In this document: in pieces, positions 33,371 to 44,226 of the stretch | Position numbering within the stretch: the stretch's first letter is position 1 | Layout: every line of letters starts with the position of its first letter | From: Actinomadura physcomitrii | Lineage (GTDB): Bacteria > Actinomycetota > Actinomycetes > Streptosporangiales > Streptosporangiaceae | Assembly: GCF_008923205.2 (NCBI RefSeq) | Contig: NZ_WBMS02000002.1 | Coordinates: 248,001 to 312,000 of the forward strand | Direction of reading: 5' to 3' | Length of the DNA stretch: 64,000 nt | Program-made: the position numbers and the translations under genes | The notes under the pieces: model-generated | Databases searched by the model: none | The model's input: only the letters and a program-made list of their open reading frames with translations | What the model was told of the DNA's origin: nothing

Positions 33371-33671
33371 TCTTTCATTTGCCCACAATCTTGGACCATT
33401 CCAAATGTGCTGTGAGATGCATCACCGTCTCATTCCGTGGACGCCCCGGATGATCATCCTGAATATTTCGCGTCCGAATAGCGCATTGCCGGCGCCGCAT
33501 TTTCCCCGGTAACGGCTGAACGGGGTCGACGGCGTGCACCGACCGTGATCCGGCGGCGACGCTGGCGGGCTTGTGCCCGCCCGGTGGTTCCACTAGTCAT
33601 ATGGCCCGTGGTTCTCCGGCTCCCCTCCCGGACACCCCGCCCGGGCTCGGAGGACCGCTGGAGAGGACACC
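33371..33671. promoter_or_regulatory. A+T-richer regulatory region before the globin operon
   Basis: 301 nt between smc and the globin gene, clearly lower in G+C than its surroundings. It contains the inverted repeats TTGGA-CCAT-TCCAA, GATGCATC (33416-33423), a perfect 12-bp palindrome GGATGATCATCC (33448-33459) and a GAATATTT motif. There is no coding frame. It is likely to hold the globin promoter and operators; which regulator binds is unknown. Confidence 0.55.
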
Positions 33672-34079
33672 GTGGACCCGCAGAAACTCAAGGACAATTT
33701 CGCGCAGGTGGGAGCGCACGGCATTATCGTCGCCGAGTATTTCTATGCCGATCTGTTCGCCCGGGAACCGCAGCTCAGAAGCATGTTCCCGGCCGCGATG
33801 AGCAAGCAGCACGAGGTGCTGCTCGGCGCCCTGTCGCAGATCGTGTCGTCGGTCGACGACACCGATACCCTTGTCCCGTTCCTGCAGGATCTCGGCCGCC
33901 GGCACCACGGTTTCGGGGTCGCCGCCGAGCACTACGCCCCCGTCGGCGCCAGCCTGCTGGCGACCCTCGCCTACTTCAGCGGCCCCGACTGGAACGAGGA
34001 CCTGGAGCGCGACTGGGCCGCCGCCTACGGCCTGGTCGCCAAGGTCATGACGGAGGCCGCCGCCGAGCCCGTCGCCTGA
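33672..34079 (+). CDS. Single-domain globin
   Basis: A 135-residue bacterial globin of the flavohaemoglobin-like class. The B/CD region reads EYFYADLFAREPQLRSMFP, and the proximal histidine region RRHHGFGVAAEHYAPVGASLL matches the F-helix pattern. GTG 33672. It lies 7 nt upstream of a flavohaemoprotein gene whose globin domain is clearly homologous, so the pair likely arose by duplication. A role in NO or O2 chemistry is expected; an electron donor could be the neighbouring reductase. Confidence 0.92.
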   Translation: MDPQKLKDNFAQVGAHGIIVAEYFYADLFAREPQLRSMFPAAMSKQHEVLLGALSQIVSSVDDTDTLVPFLQDLGRRHHGFGVAAEHYAPVGASLLATLAYFSGPDWNEDLERDWAAAYGLVAKVMTEAAAEPVA

Positions 34080-34086
34080 CCGCCGC

Positions 34087-35271
34087 GTGGACGCCCAGCG
34101 CCTGAAGGACAACTTCGCCGCCGTCGCCGGGCAGGGCGACGCCGTCGCGCTGTTCTTCTACTCCGACCTGTTCGTACGCAACCCGCACCTGCGCGACATG
34201 TTCCCGATCGGGATGACGGGGCAGCGCGACAAGCTGCTGCGCGCGCTCGGCCAGATCGTCGCCAAGGTCGACGACCTGCCGTCACTTGTCCCGTTCCTGC
34301 AGCAGCTCGGCCGCGACCACCGCCGGTTCGGCATCGTCGCCGAGCACTACCCGCACGTCGGCGCGAGCCTGCTCGCCACGCTCCGGCACTTCTCCGGCAC
34401 CGCCTGGACCGAGGACGTCGAGAGCGACTGGAACGCCGCCTACAGCCTGGTCGCCAAGGTCATGCTGGAAGCCGCCGACGAGAACGCGCTCTCCAGCCCC
34501 GCCTGGTGGAACGGCGAGGTCGTCGCGGCCGAGCGGCGCCGCTTCGACATCGCCGTCCTGCGCGTCCGGCCGGACCGCCCGCTGCCGTACACGCCCGGGC
34601 AGTCCGTCGCGCTGGAGGTACCGTCGCGGCTGCGGCACTGGCGCTATTACTCGATGGCTAACGCGCCCCGCCCCGACCACACCGTCGACTTCCACGTCCG
34701 GCTGGTGGACGGCGGGCCCGTCAGCCCCGTCCTGGTCCGCGCCACCAAGCCGGGTGACCGGGTCCGGATGGGCGCGCCCATCGGCACCCTCACGCTGGAC
34801 GAGTCGTCCAGCCGGGACGTGCTGCTCGTCGCGGGCAGCACAGGGCTCGCCCCGCTCAAGGCGATCCTGGAGCAGCTCGCCGGCCGGCCCGCCCCGCCGC
34901 GCGTGCACCTGTTCTTCGGCGCCCGCGACCGCGACGGCCTGTACGACCTGGAGCACCTGAGCAAGCTCGCCGCCGGGCTGCCGTGGCTGACCGTCGTCCC
35001 CGCCGTGTCGGACGAGCCCGCCCCGGACGAGTCCGGCGGGCACGGCTTCTCCGCGCTGCTGGGGTCCGGCGGCGGGCACGGACCCGACCCCGAGGGGATC
35101 GAGCACGGCGACCTGCCCGACGTCGTGGCCCGGCGCGGCCCCTGGCCCGGCCACGACGCCTACGTGTGCGGGCCGGCGGCGATGGTGGAGGCCGCCGTCG
35201 AGCGGCTCGCCGCGTCCGGCGTCGCGCGCGACCGCATCCGCCTCGAATCCTTCGCCGACGCACAGAGGTGA
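34087..35271 (+). CDS. Flavohaemoprotein (globin plus FAD/NAD reductase)
   Basis: A 394-residue Hmp-like nitric-oxide dioxygenase candidate. The N-terminal globin (residues 1-135) has RDHRRFGIVAEHYPHVGASLL with the proximal His. An FAD domain with HWRYYSMANAP follows, then a NAD domain with VLLVAGSTGLAPLKAIL and YVCGPAAMVEA. An insertion rich in Gly/Asp (around residues 310-345) separates the last NAD-domain elements. Homologs of this type detoxify NO to nitrate. GTG 34087. It is in an operon with the single-domain globin upstream. Confidence 0.9.
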   Translation: MDAQRLKDNFAAVAGQGDAVALFFYSDLFVRNPHLRDMFPIGMTGQRDKLLRALGQIVAKVDDLPSLVPFLQQLGRDHRRFGIVAEHYPHVGASLLATLRHFSGTAWTEDVESDWNAAYSLVAKVMLEAADENALSSPAWWNGEVVAAERRRFDIAVLRVRPDRPLPYTPGQSVALEVPSRLRHWRYYSMANAPRPDHTVDFHVRLVDGGPVSPVLVRATKPGDRVRMGAPIGTLTLDESSSRDVLLVAGSTGLAPLKAILEQLAGRPAPPRVHLFFGARDRDGLYDLEHLSKLAAGLPWLTVVPAVSDEPAPDESGGHGFSALLGSGGGHGPDPEGIEHGDLPDVVARRGPWPGHDAYVCGPAAMVEAAVERLAASGVARDRIRLESFADAQR

Positions 35272-35276
35272 CCGCA

Positions 35277-35984
35277 GTGGACTCCCCGAACCTCCCCGTC
35301 GTGACCGACGGCTCCCGGCTGACCCCCGGCGAGCTGCAGTCGGTGGTGTTCTCGCGGGCCGCGCTCGGCCGCCGCGGCTACGACGAGGACCAGGTCCGCG
35401 ACTTCCTGCAGTACGTCGAGCGGGAACTCGTGCAGATCCTCAACCACAAGGCCGCACTGGGTGAGGAGGTGAACCGGCTGCGCGCCCAGGCGGGCCGCGG
35501 CGCGGGCGGCGTCCTGGCCCCCGAGGACGCGCACTTCCAGGCCGTCCGGATCCTGTCGCAGGCCCAGCAGACCGCCGACCTGTACGTCGCGGACGCCGAG
35601 CGCTACACCCGCGAGCTGGCGCACGAGGCCAGGCTGCACCGCGAGGCGATCCTGTCCGACGCGAAGGGCCGGGCCGAGCAGATGCTGGAGGACGCGCACC
35701 GCAAGGCCGCGGAGGTCGCCGACGCCGCGGTCCGCTCGGTGCCGCCGCCCGCCGCGACGGCGCCGTCCGGGCCGGGCGCGCCGTTCGGGCCGGGCGGGGC
35801 GTCCGCCGACGAGCGGCGGCACGAGCTGGAGCGCGAGATCGCCTACCTGCGCACCTACAGCGAGGTGTACCGCACCCACCTGCGCTCCTACCTGGAGGCC
35901 CTGCTGCGCAACGTCGACGAGTGGGAGAGCTCCGAACGGGCATCGGTAACGGGGGAGACCCCGGGGCCGCCGCTCCGGGGCTGA
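35277..35984 (+). CDS. DivIVA-domain coiled-coil protein
   Basis: A 235-residue protein. The N-terminal DivIVA-type membrane-curvature segment (ELQSVVFSRAALGRRGYDED followed by QVRDFL) leads into a long charged coiled coil (residues about 35-160), a Pro/Gly linker and a second helical segment near the C-terminus. Proteins of this family (Wag31/SepIVA/FilP-like) organise polar or septal growth. GTG 35277 is 6 nt after GAGGTG; GTG 35268 would overlap the flavohaemoprotein stop. Its place next to ftsY is unusual. Confidence 0.85.
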   Translation: MDSPNLPVVTDGSRLTPGELQSVVFSRAALGRRGYDEDQVRDFLQYVERELVQILNHKAALGEEVNRLRAQAGRGAGGVLAPEDAHFQAVRILSQAQQTADLYVADAERYTRELAHEARLHREAILSDAKGRAEQMLEDAHRKAAEVADAAVRSVPPPAATAPSGPGAPFGPGGASADERRHELEREIAYLRTYSEVYRTHLRSYLEALLRNVDEWESSERASVTGETPGPPLRG

Positions 35985-35987
35985 CCG

Positions 35988-36012
35988 GGCACGCCCGCGG
36001 CGGGCGTGCTCT
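35988..36012 (+). terminator. Hairpin after the DivIVA gene
   Basis: GCACGCCCG/CGGGCGTGC with a 3-nt loop just after the stop, followed by TCTTC. Confidence 0.65.
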
Positions 36013-36098
36013 TCGCGTGCGCGGGGACGTGCGGGCGGTCGGCGGGATACCGCGGGGTGTTCGGTCCGGCGCCGCCGGTCTGGAAAACTGGGGGCGCT

Positions 36099-37259
36099 AT
36101 GGAATATGTGATCGTCATCGTCGCGCTGCTCGCGGTCGCGCTGATCATCGGCGGGGTCGCGCTGCTGCGCCGCCCGGTCCGCCGCCGTCCGCCGGTCCCG
36201 CCCGCCGAGCGGCCGCCCGCCGAGCGGCACGGCGCGACCGCCGTCGACGAGGCGGAGGCCGCGGCCCCCACCATCGAGCGGGCGCCGCCCACCGAGGCGG
36301 CCCCGCCGCCGCCCACCATCGAGATCGAGCAGCCGCCGCCCGGCGCGGGACGGCTCGTCCGGCTCCGGGCGCGGCTCGCGCGCTCCCAGAGCGCGTTCGG
36401 CAAGACCCTCCTCGGGCTGCTGTCGCGCGACACCCTCGACGACGACGCCTGGGAGGAGATCGAGGACACCCTCATCACCGCCGACATGGGCGCCGCCGTC
36501 GCCCGCCAGGTCACCGACGACCTGCGCACCCGGGTGCAGGTGCTCGGCACCCGCAGCCCGGAGGAGGCCCGCGCGCTGCTGAAGGAGGAGCTGGTCAAGC
36601 AGATCGGCGCCGATCTGGACCGCTCCCTGCGCACCGAGCCGCACGGCGACCGGCCGGCGGTGCTGATGGTCGTCGGCGTCAACGGCACCGGCAAGACCAC
36701 CACCTGCGGCAAGCTCGGCCGCGTCCTGGTCGGCGACGGCAACACCGTGCTGCTCGGCGCCGCCGACACCTTCCGCGCCGCCGCCGCCGACCAGCTGGAG
36801 ACCTGGGGCTCGCGGGTCGGCGCGCAGGTCGTCCGCAAGGACGAGGGCGCCGACCCCGCCAGCGTCGCCTTCGACGCGGTGAAGCAGGGCATCGACAGCA
36901 AGGTCAACGTGGTGATCATCGACACCGCGGGCCGACTGCACACCAAGACCGGGCTGATGGACGAGCTCGGCAAGGTCAAGCGGGTCGTGGAGAAGCAGGC
37001 CGAGGTGGACGAGGTGCTGCTCGTCCTGGACGCCACGACCGGGCAGAACGGCATGCAGCAGGCCCGCGTGTTCGCCGAGGTCGTCAACATCACCGGCGTG
37101 GTGCTGACCAAGCTGGACGGCACCGCCAAGGGCGGCATCGTCGTGCAGGTGCAGCGCGAGCTGGGCGTCCCGGTGAAGCTGGTCGGGCTCGGCGAGGGCC
37201 CGGACGACCTCGCCCCGTTCGAACCCGGGGCGTTCGTGGACGCGATCCTCGGCGACTGA
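36099..37259 (+). CDS. ftsY: Signal recognition particle receptor FtsY
   Basis: GTPase receptor that docks Ffh-ribosome complexes at the membrane. It has an N-terminal membrane helix (YVIVIVALLAVALIIGGVALL), a Pro/Glu linker, and an NG domain with GVNGTGKTTT near residue 193, DTFRAAAADQL, DTAGRLH and TKLDGTAKGG. The actinobacterial form with an N-terminal anchor is 386 residues. ATG 36099 fits. Ffh is 4.5 kb downstream, and the two are separated by the nitrogen module. Confidence 0.96.
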   Translation: MEYVIVIVALLAVALIIGGVALLRRPVRRRPPVPPAERPPAERHGATAVDEAEAAAPTIERAPPTEAAPPPPTIEIEQPPPGAGRLVRLRARLARSQSAFGKTLLGLLSRDTLDDDAWEEIEDTLITADMGAAVARQVTDDLRTRVQVLGTRSPEEARALLKEELVKQIGADLDRSLRTEPHGDRPAVLMVVGVNGTGKTTTCGKLGRVLVGDGNTVLLGAADTFRAAAADQLETWGSRVGAQVVRKDEGADPASVAFDAVKQGIDSKVNVVIIDTAGRLHTKTGLMDELGKVKRVVEKQAEVDEVLLVLDATTGQNGMQQARVFAEVVNITGVVLTKLDGTAKGGIVVQVQRELGVPVKLVGLGEGPDDLAPFEPGAFVDAILGD

Positions 37260-37313
37260 GCGGAACCGCCCCGCGGCGCCCGGCCCCGGGCGGCGACCGG
37301 GCGGAGCCGTCCC

Positions 37314-37351
37314 GCGGCGCCCCGCGACCCGTTGCGGTCGCGGGGCGCCGC
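37314..37351 (+). terminator. Terminator of ftsY
   Basis: Perfect 16-bp arms (GCGGCGCCCCGCGACC and its complement) around a 6-nt loop; no T run. The element sits between ftsY and the amtB control region. Confidence 0.8.
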
Positions 37352-37429
37352 CCGGTGCGGACCCCCCGTCACCTGCACCGGAGCATGACCGGAGGAAAAG
37401 GAAACGGTTGCCAACGGGTGGGTAAGGCC

Positions 37430-37487
37430 GTGAGGGTTCTGAAACAGGTACGAAACATCCCGAAGCGGGGTTTCACACTTCGGAAAC
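37430..37487 (+). promoter_or_regulatory. GlnR-type nitrogen-control boxes upstream of amtB
   Basis: GTGAG-n6-GAAAC-n6-GAAAC (37430-37456) fits the GlnR pattern of alternating GTnAC/GAAAC sites 6 nt apart. A second inverted pair GTTTC-n8-GAAAC lies at 37470-37487. Their place before amtB-glnB-glnD, the classical GlnR-activated operon, supports the reading. Confidence 0.72.
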
Positions 37488-37506
37488 ACGGGCGGCGCCC
37501 CGGTGA

Positions 37507-39246
<1,740 letters not shown>

Positions 39247-39253
39247 GAGCGGT

Positions 39254-41635
39254 GTGACCCTCGTCCATCCTCCGACCGGAGACACGGCTCCCGAGGCCGC
39301 CCGCGCCGCCCTCGCGGCGGCGCGGGCCGCCCGCGCCGGCGATCTGGACCGCCGCCTCGCGGCCCTGCTCGCCGCCGCCGGCGACGATGTCCCCGGTCGG
39401 TCGGCGCCCCCCGCCACCCCGCCCTCCGCAGCCGGGCCCTCCATCACCGGGCCCTCCACAGCCGGTGACGCCGGGCCCTCCGGTCTCGCGCTCGCGGCCG
39501 TGGGCAGCCACGGGCGGCGCGAGCTGACCCCGGGCGGGGACCTCGACCTCGTGCTGCTGCACCGCGGGCGCCCCGACATCGCCGAGATCGCCGACCGCAT
39601 CTGGTACCCGATCTGGGACTCCGGCCAGCGCCTCGACCACTCCGTCCGCACCGTCGCCGAGGCCAGGACCGTCGCGCGCACCGACCTGAAGGCCGCCCTC
39701 GGGCTGCTGTCGGCCCGCCGGATCGCCGGCGACCACACCCTCGTGGACGAGCTGCGCGCCGCCGTCCTCGCCGACTGGCGCGCCGACGCCCGCGTCCGGC
39801 TCCCGGAACTGGCCGCGCTGTGCCGCGAGCGCTGGGAGCGGCAGGGCGAGCTGGCGTTCCTCCTCGAACCCGACCTCAAAGAGGCCCGCGGCGGGCTGCG
39901 CGACGTCCACGTCATGCGGGCGGTCGCCGCGTCCTGGATCGCCTCCGCGCCCGACGGGCGCGTCATGGCCGCGCACGACCTGCTCCTCGACATCCGGCAC
40001 GCCCTCCACGAGTCCACCGGACGCTCCACCGACCGCCTCGTCCTGCAGGAGCAGGAGGCCGTCGCCCGCGCCATCGGCCTGCCGGACGCCAACATGCTGC
40101 TCAGCGCGATCGCCGAGGCCGCCCGCACGATCACCTACGCGGCCGACCACCTGTGGCGCCGCGTCGCCCGCAGCACCGCGACGAGCCGCGCGCCCGTCGA
40201 GCGCCGGCCGGTAGGGGACGGCGCCGTCGAGCACGACGGCGAAGTCGTCCTGGCCCGCAACGCCGACCTCAGCGACCCCGCACTGGTCCCGCGCGTCGCG
40301 GCCGCCGCCGCCCAGGCCGGGCTCCCCCTCGCCCCCGCGACCGTCGCGCGCCTCGCCGGCGACGCCACCCTCCCCACCGCGCCCTGGCCGCCGCAGGCCC
40401 GCGACGCGCTCGTCTCGCTCCTCGGCGCCGGACCCGCCGCCATCGGCGTCTGGGAGGCTCTCGACCAGGCCGGCCTGATCGTCCGGCTCCTGCCCGACTG
40501 GGAACGCGTCCGCAACCGCCCGCAGCGCAACCCCGTGCACCGCTTCACCGTCGACCGGCACCTCGTCGAGACCGCCGCCGGCGCCGCCGCCCTCACCCGC
40601 GAGGTCGCCCGGCCCGACCTGCTGCTGATCGGCGCGCTGCTGCACGACATCGGCAAGGGCTGGCCCGGCGACCACTCCACGAGCGGCGCCGTCGTCGCGC
40701 ACGACCTCGGCGCGGCGCTCGGCTTCCCCGACGGCGACGTCCAGGTCCTGGAGACGGTCGTCCGGCACCACCTGCTGCTGCCCGAGACCGCCACCCGCCG
40801 CGACCTCGACGACCCCGTCACCATCGACACCGTCACCGCCGCCGTGTCCGCCGTCCCCGGCCGCGAACGCGAGATCCTCGAACTGCTCGCCGCCCTCGCC
40901 GTCGCCGACGGCAACGCCACCGGCCCCGCCGCCTGGGGGGCCTGGAAGGCCCGGCTCGTCGCCGAGCTCGCCCGGCGCGCCGCCGCCGTCCTGTCCGGCG
41001 GCACCCCGCCGCCCCCGCCCGTCCTCGGACCCGACCGGCTCGCCCTCGCCCGCCACGACGGCGCCGCCGTCCGCGTCACCGGCTCCCGGATCACCGTCGC
41101 CGCCCCCGACCGCCCCGGCCTGCTCTGGCGCGCCGCCGGCGTCCTCGCCCTGCACCGCCTCGCCGTCCGCACCGCGCACACCGTCTCGTCCCCGGCCACC
41201 GACACCGGCACCGCCGTCCTCGATTTCACCGCCGTCCCCGAGTACGGCGCCCCGCCCGACCCCGCCGCGCTCGAGGCCGACCTGCGCCGCATGCTCGCCG
41301 ACCGGCTCGACGTCGCCGACCGGCTGGACCGCCGCGCCCGCTCCGTCCGGATCCGGCCTGGCGCCGCCGTCCCGCCCCCGCGCGTCATGATCGTGGACGA
41401 CGCGTCCGACACCGCCACCGTCGTCGAGGTCCGCGCGCACGACCGGCCCGGCCTGCTGTGGCGGATCGGCCAGGCCCTCGGCGACTGCGGGCTGCACATC
41501 CGCGCCGCGCAGGTGGACACGCTGGGCGCCGAGGCCGTGGACGTCTTCTACGTGGTCGACGGGGACGGGGCCCCGATCACCGACCCCGCGGCGCTCGCGG
41601 CCGTCCGCGCCCGCGTCCTGGACGCGCTCGGCTGA
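39254..41635 (+). CDS. glnD: PII uridylyl/adenylyltransferase
   Basis: A 793-residue GlnD. The nucleotidyltransferase motif is SHGRRELTPGGDLDLVLL near residue 85, the HD hydrolase motif is GALLHDIGKG near residue 463, and two C-terminal ACT domains begin near 613 (ITVAAPDRPGLLW) and 723 (VEVRAHDRPGLLW). In actinobacteria GlnD adenylylates PII Tyr51. The glycine doublet GS in the NTase loop is slightly different from the proteobacterial GGYGR, as is usual in this phylum. GTG 39254 is 7 nt after the glnB stop. An N-terminal low-complexity insert with GPS repeats (residues about 55-75) is present. Confidence 0.95.
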   Translation: MTLVHPPTGDTAPEAARAALAAARAARAGDLDRRLAALLAAAGDDVPGRSAPPATPPSAAGPSITGPSTAGDAGPSGLALAAVGSHGRRELTPGGDLDLVLLHRGRPDIAEIADRIWYPIWDSGQRLDHSVRTVAEARTVARTDLKAALGLLSARRIAGDHTLVDELRAAVLADWRADARVRLPELAALCRERWERQGELAFLLEPDLKEARGGLRDVHVMRAVAASWIASAPDGRVMAAHDLLLDIRHALHESTGRSTDRLVLQEQEAVARAIGLPDANMLLSAIAEAARTITYAADHLWRRVARSTATSRAPVERRPVGDGAVEHDGEVVLARNADLSDPALVPRVAAAAAQAGLPLAPATVARLAGDATLPTAPWPPQARDALVSLLGAGPAAIGVWEALDQAGLIVRLLPDWERVRNRPQRNPVHRFTVDRHLVETAAGAAALTREVARPDLLLIGALLHDIGKGWPGDHSTSGAVVAHDLGAALGFPDGDVQVLETVVRHHLLLPETATRRDLDDPVTIDTVTAAVSAVPGREREILELLAALAVADGNATGPAAWGAWKARLVAELARRAAAVLSGGTPPPPPVLGPDRLALARHDGAAVRVTGSRITVAAPDRPGLLWRAAGVLALHRLAVRTAHTVSSPATDTGTAVLDFTAVPEYGAPPDPAALEADLRRMLADRLDVADRLDRRARSVRIRPGAAVPPPRVMIVDDASDTATVVEVRAHDRPGLLWRIGQALGDCGLHIRAAQVDTLGAEAVDVFYVVDGDGAPITDPAALAAVRARVLDALG

Positions 41636-41798
41636 CCGGCCCGGCGGGCACCGGGCCCGCGAGAGCGGCGGATCGGACGCGGCGGATTCCCGGATCGGGC
41701 GCGGCTTGGTGGGGATCGGCGCGACCGGGCGGGCACCGGCCGGTGACCCTATACGCTGATAGGCGATCCCAGAAGCTTTCCAAGGACGGTCCAGACAC

Positions 41799-43388
41799 GT
41801 GTTCGAGACGCTCTCCGACCGGTTGACGACGGTCTTCTCGTCGCTGCGCAGCAAGGGCCGGCTCTCCGAGGCCGACATCAACGCGACGGCCCGCGAGATC
41901 CGCATCGCGCTGCTCGAGGCAGACGTCGCGCTGCCCGTGGTCAAGGACTTCATCGCGCAGGTCAAGGAGCGGGCCCGCGGCGCCGAGGTCTCGCAGGCGC
42001 TGAACCCGGCGCAGCAGGTCGTCAAGATCGTCAACGAGGAGCTCATCAACATCCTCGGCGGCGAGACCCGCCGGATCCGGTTCGCCAAGACGCCGCCGAC
42101 CGTGATCATGCTCGCCGGCCTGCAGGGCGCGGGCAAGACCACCCTCGCCGGCAAGCTGGCCCGGTGGCTGAAGGCCGAGGGCCACACCCCGATGCTGGTC
42201 GCCGCCGACCTGCAGCGCCCGAACGCCGTCCAGCAGCTCGAGGTCGTCGGCGAGCGCGCCGGCGTCCCGGTCTTCGCGCCCGAGCCGGGCAGCGGCGTCG
42301 GCGACCCCGTCGACGTCGCCCGCCGCTCCATCGACCAGGCCCGGCACGCCCAGCACGACATCGTCGTCATCGACACCGCCGGCCGCCTCGGCATCGACGC
42401 CGAGATGATGCAGCAGGCCATCGACATCCGCGACGCCGTCAAGCCCGACGAGGTGCTGTTCGTCGTCGACGCCATGGTCGGCCAGGACGCCGTCAACACC
42501 GCCCAGGCGTTCATGGACGGCGTCGGCTTCGACGGGGTCGTGCTCACCAAGCTCGACGGCGACGCCCGCGGCGGCGCCGCGCTGTCGGTCCGGCACATCA
42601 CCGGCCGTCCGATCATGTTCGCCTCGACCGGCGAGAAGCTGGAGGACTTCAGCGTCTTCCACCCGGACCGGATGGCCGGCCGCATCCTCGACATGGGCGA
42701 CATCCTCACCCTGATCGAACAGGCCGAGCAGGCGTTCGACGCCGAGCAGGCCGAGCGGATGAGCAGCAAGTTCGCCTCGGGCGAGGACTTCACCCTCGAG
42801 GACTTCCTCGAGCAGATGATGATGATCCGCAAGCTCGGGCCGATCGGCAACCTGCTCGGGATGATGCCCGGCATGGGGCAGGTCCGCGACCAGATCAGCC
42901 AGATCGACGACAAGGACCTGGACCGGATCGCCGCGATCATCCGCTCCATGACCCCGCAGGAGCGCGCCCAGCCGAAGATCATCAACGGCTCGCGGCGGGC
43001 CCGCATCGCCAAGGGCTCCGGCGTCGGCGTCGGCGAGGTCAACAGCCTCGTCACCCGGTTCTTCGACGCGCAGAAGATGATGCGGCAGATGGCCGGCGGC
43101 ATGGGCCTGCCCGGCATGCCCGGAGGCCGCCGCAAGGCCGCCAAGGCGGCGAAGGCCGCCAAGAACAAGAAGGGCAAGCAGCGCAGCGGCGACCCGCGCA
43201 AGCGCGCCGGCGGCGGCAAGCGGCCCCAGGAGCAGGCGCCCGCGGCGGACGGCATGCCGAAGGGGCTGTCGCCCGGCCTCGGCGGTCCCGGTGCCCCCGG
43301 CGGACTGCCCCCGGGGCTCGGCGGGCAGATGCCCCCCGGCTTCCAGATGCCCGACCTCGGCAAACTCCAGAACCGCAAGAACAAGTGA
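41799..43388 (+). CDS. ffh: Signal recognition particle protein Ffh
   Basis: GTPase of the SRP that recognises signal sequences. It has an N domain (MFETLSDRLTTVF), G domain with LAGLQGAGKTT near residue 107, DTAGRLGID and TKLDGDARGG, and an M domain with Met-rich helices (EQMMMIRKLG, NLLGMMPGMG, RQMAGGMGLP). The C-terminus (after about residue 460) is a basic, then Gly/Pro/Met-rich extension. GTG 41799 follows AAGGACGG. The tail is longer than in E. coli and typical of high-G+C actinobacteria. Confidence 0.96.
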   Translation: MFETLSDRLTTVFSSLRSKGRLSEADINATAREIRIALLEADVALPVVKDFIAQVKERARGAEVSQALNPAQQVVKIVNEELINILGGETRRIRFAKTPPTVIMLAGLQGAGKTTLAGKLARWLKAEGHTPMLVAADLQRPNAVQQLEVVGERAGVPVFAPEPGSGVGDPVDVARRSIDQARHAQHDIVVIDTAGRLGIDAEMMQQAIDIRDAVKPDEVLFVVDAMVGQDAVNTAQAFMDGVGFDGVVLTKLDGDARGGAALSVRHITGRPIMFASTGEKLEDFSVFHPDRMAGRILDMGDILTLIEQAEQAFDAEQAERMSSKFASGEDFTLEDFLEQMMMIRKLGPIGNLLGMMPGMGQVRDQISQIDDKDLDRIAAIIRSMTPQERAQPKIINGSRRARIAKGSGVGVGEVNSLVTRFFDAQKMMRQMAGGMGLPGMPGGRRKAAKAAKAAKNKKGKQRSGDPRKRAGGGKRPQEQAPAADGMPKGLSPGLGGPGAPGGLPPGLGGQMPPGFQMPDLGKLQNRKNK

Positions 43389-43775
43389 CCTCCCGGCGCA
43401 CCGCTTGACGGCGGTGCGCCGGCCGCTGCCCCCTGTCGTGGCTGGACGAGCCTGGCGGCGCGCGGCGACGGCCTCACAGGCGTCGTGCGATGCGGCGACA
43501 CAGGGTGGCGACGGCGGGGCGATACGGGTCCGCACGGTGCGGTGGCACGGGTCCGGGCGGTGGGGCGACAAGGGTCCGCGCGGTGCGGCGACACGGGGTC
43601 CGTCGATTGCGCGTTCACGGTGTCGATCTGGCAGAATGACAGGCTGGAAACCCGGACCCGCGAGGCGCCCTCTCTCGTCCTGCGCGGCCGGAGTCCATCG
43701 GGCGGCGGTGAGCCGGTGTTCCCCACCTGGCACGGGCCGCCCACCCTGTAATGAAGTCTGGAGTACACCACACCC
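43389..43775. other. Gap between ffh and rpsP
   Basis: 387 nt. It holds a four-copy 23-bp tandem repeat (43504-43595), then the rpsP promoter area with CAGAAT near 43633 in a less G+C-rich stretch. There is no convincing coding frame. Confidence 0.6.
43504..43595 (+). repeat. 23-bp tandem repeat
   Basis: Four consecutive 23-nt units (43504, 43527, 43550, 43573), e.g. GGTCCGCACGGTGCGGTGG plus CACG; a partial fifth follows. Units 2-4 share GGTCCG-n-CGGTG-n-GGGCGACA-like spacing, and unit 1 is more divergent. Noncoding minisatellite. Confidence 0.85.
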
Positions 43776-44225
43776 GTGGCAGTCAAGATCAAGCTCAAGC
43801 GTCTGGGGAAGATCCGGAACCCGCAGTACCGGATCGTCGTCGCCGACGCCCGCACCAAGCGCGACGGGCGGGCCATCGAGGAGATCGGCCTCTACCAGCC
43901 CAAGCAGGAGCCGTCGCTCATCAAGATCGACTCCGAGCGCGCGCAGTACTGGCTGGGCGTCGGCGCGCAGCCGACCGAGCCCGTGCTCAACCTGCTGAAG
44001 ATCACCGGCGACTGGCAGAAGTTCAAGGGCGAGCCCGGCGCCGAGGGCACCCTCAAGGTCGCCGAGCCCAAGGCCGACAAGAAGGCCGCCTTCGAGGCCG
44101 CCGTCAAGGAGTCCATGGGCGACGACGCCGGCGAGGCCCCCGCCGCCCGCGCCAAGAAGAAGGCCGAGCCGAAGAAGTCCGAGGCGAAGGCCACCGAGAC
44201 CGACGAAGCCAAGAGCGAGGGCTGA
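43776..44225 (+). CDS. rpsP: 30S ribosomal protein S16
   Basis: [24 protein letters not shown] and the [14 protein letters not shown] region are diagnostic of S16. The protein is 149 residues because of a C-terminal Lys/Ala/Glu extension (after residue about 100) common in actinobacteria. GTG 43776. First gene of the rpsP-khpA-rimM-trmD-rplS group. Confidence 0.96.
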   Translation: MAVKIKLKRLGKIRNPQYRIVVADARTKRDGRAIEEIGLYQPKQEPSLIKIDSERAQYWLGVGAQPTEPVLNLLKITGDWQKFKGEPGAEGTLKVAEPKADKKAAFEAAVKESMGDDAGEAPAARAKKKAEPKKSEAKATETDEAKSEG

Positions 44226-44226
44226 C

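Noticed and set aside
29534..33388. Minus-strand open frame opposite smc
   Set aside because: Leu/Gly/Arg-rich shadow of the smc coding sequence; no start signal and no family match.
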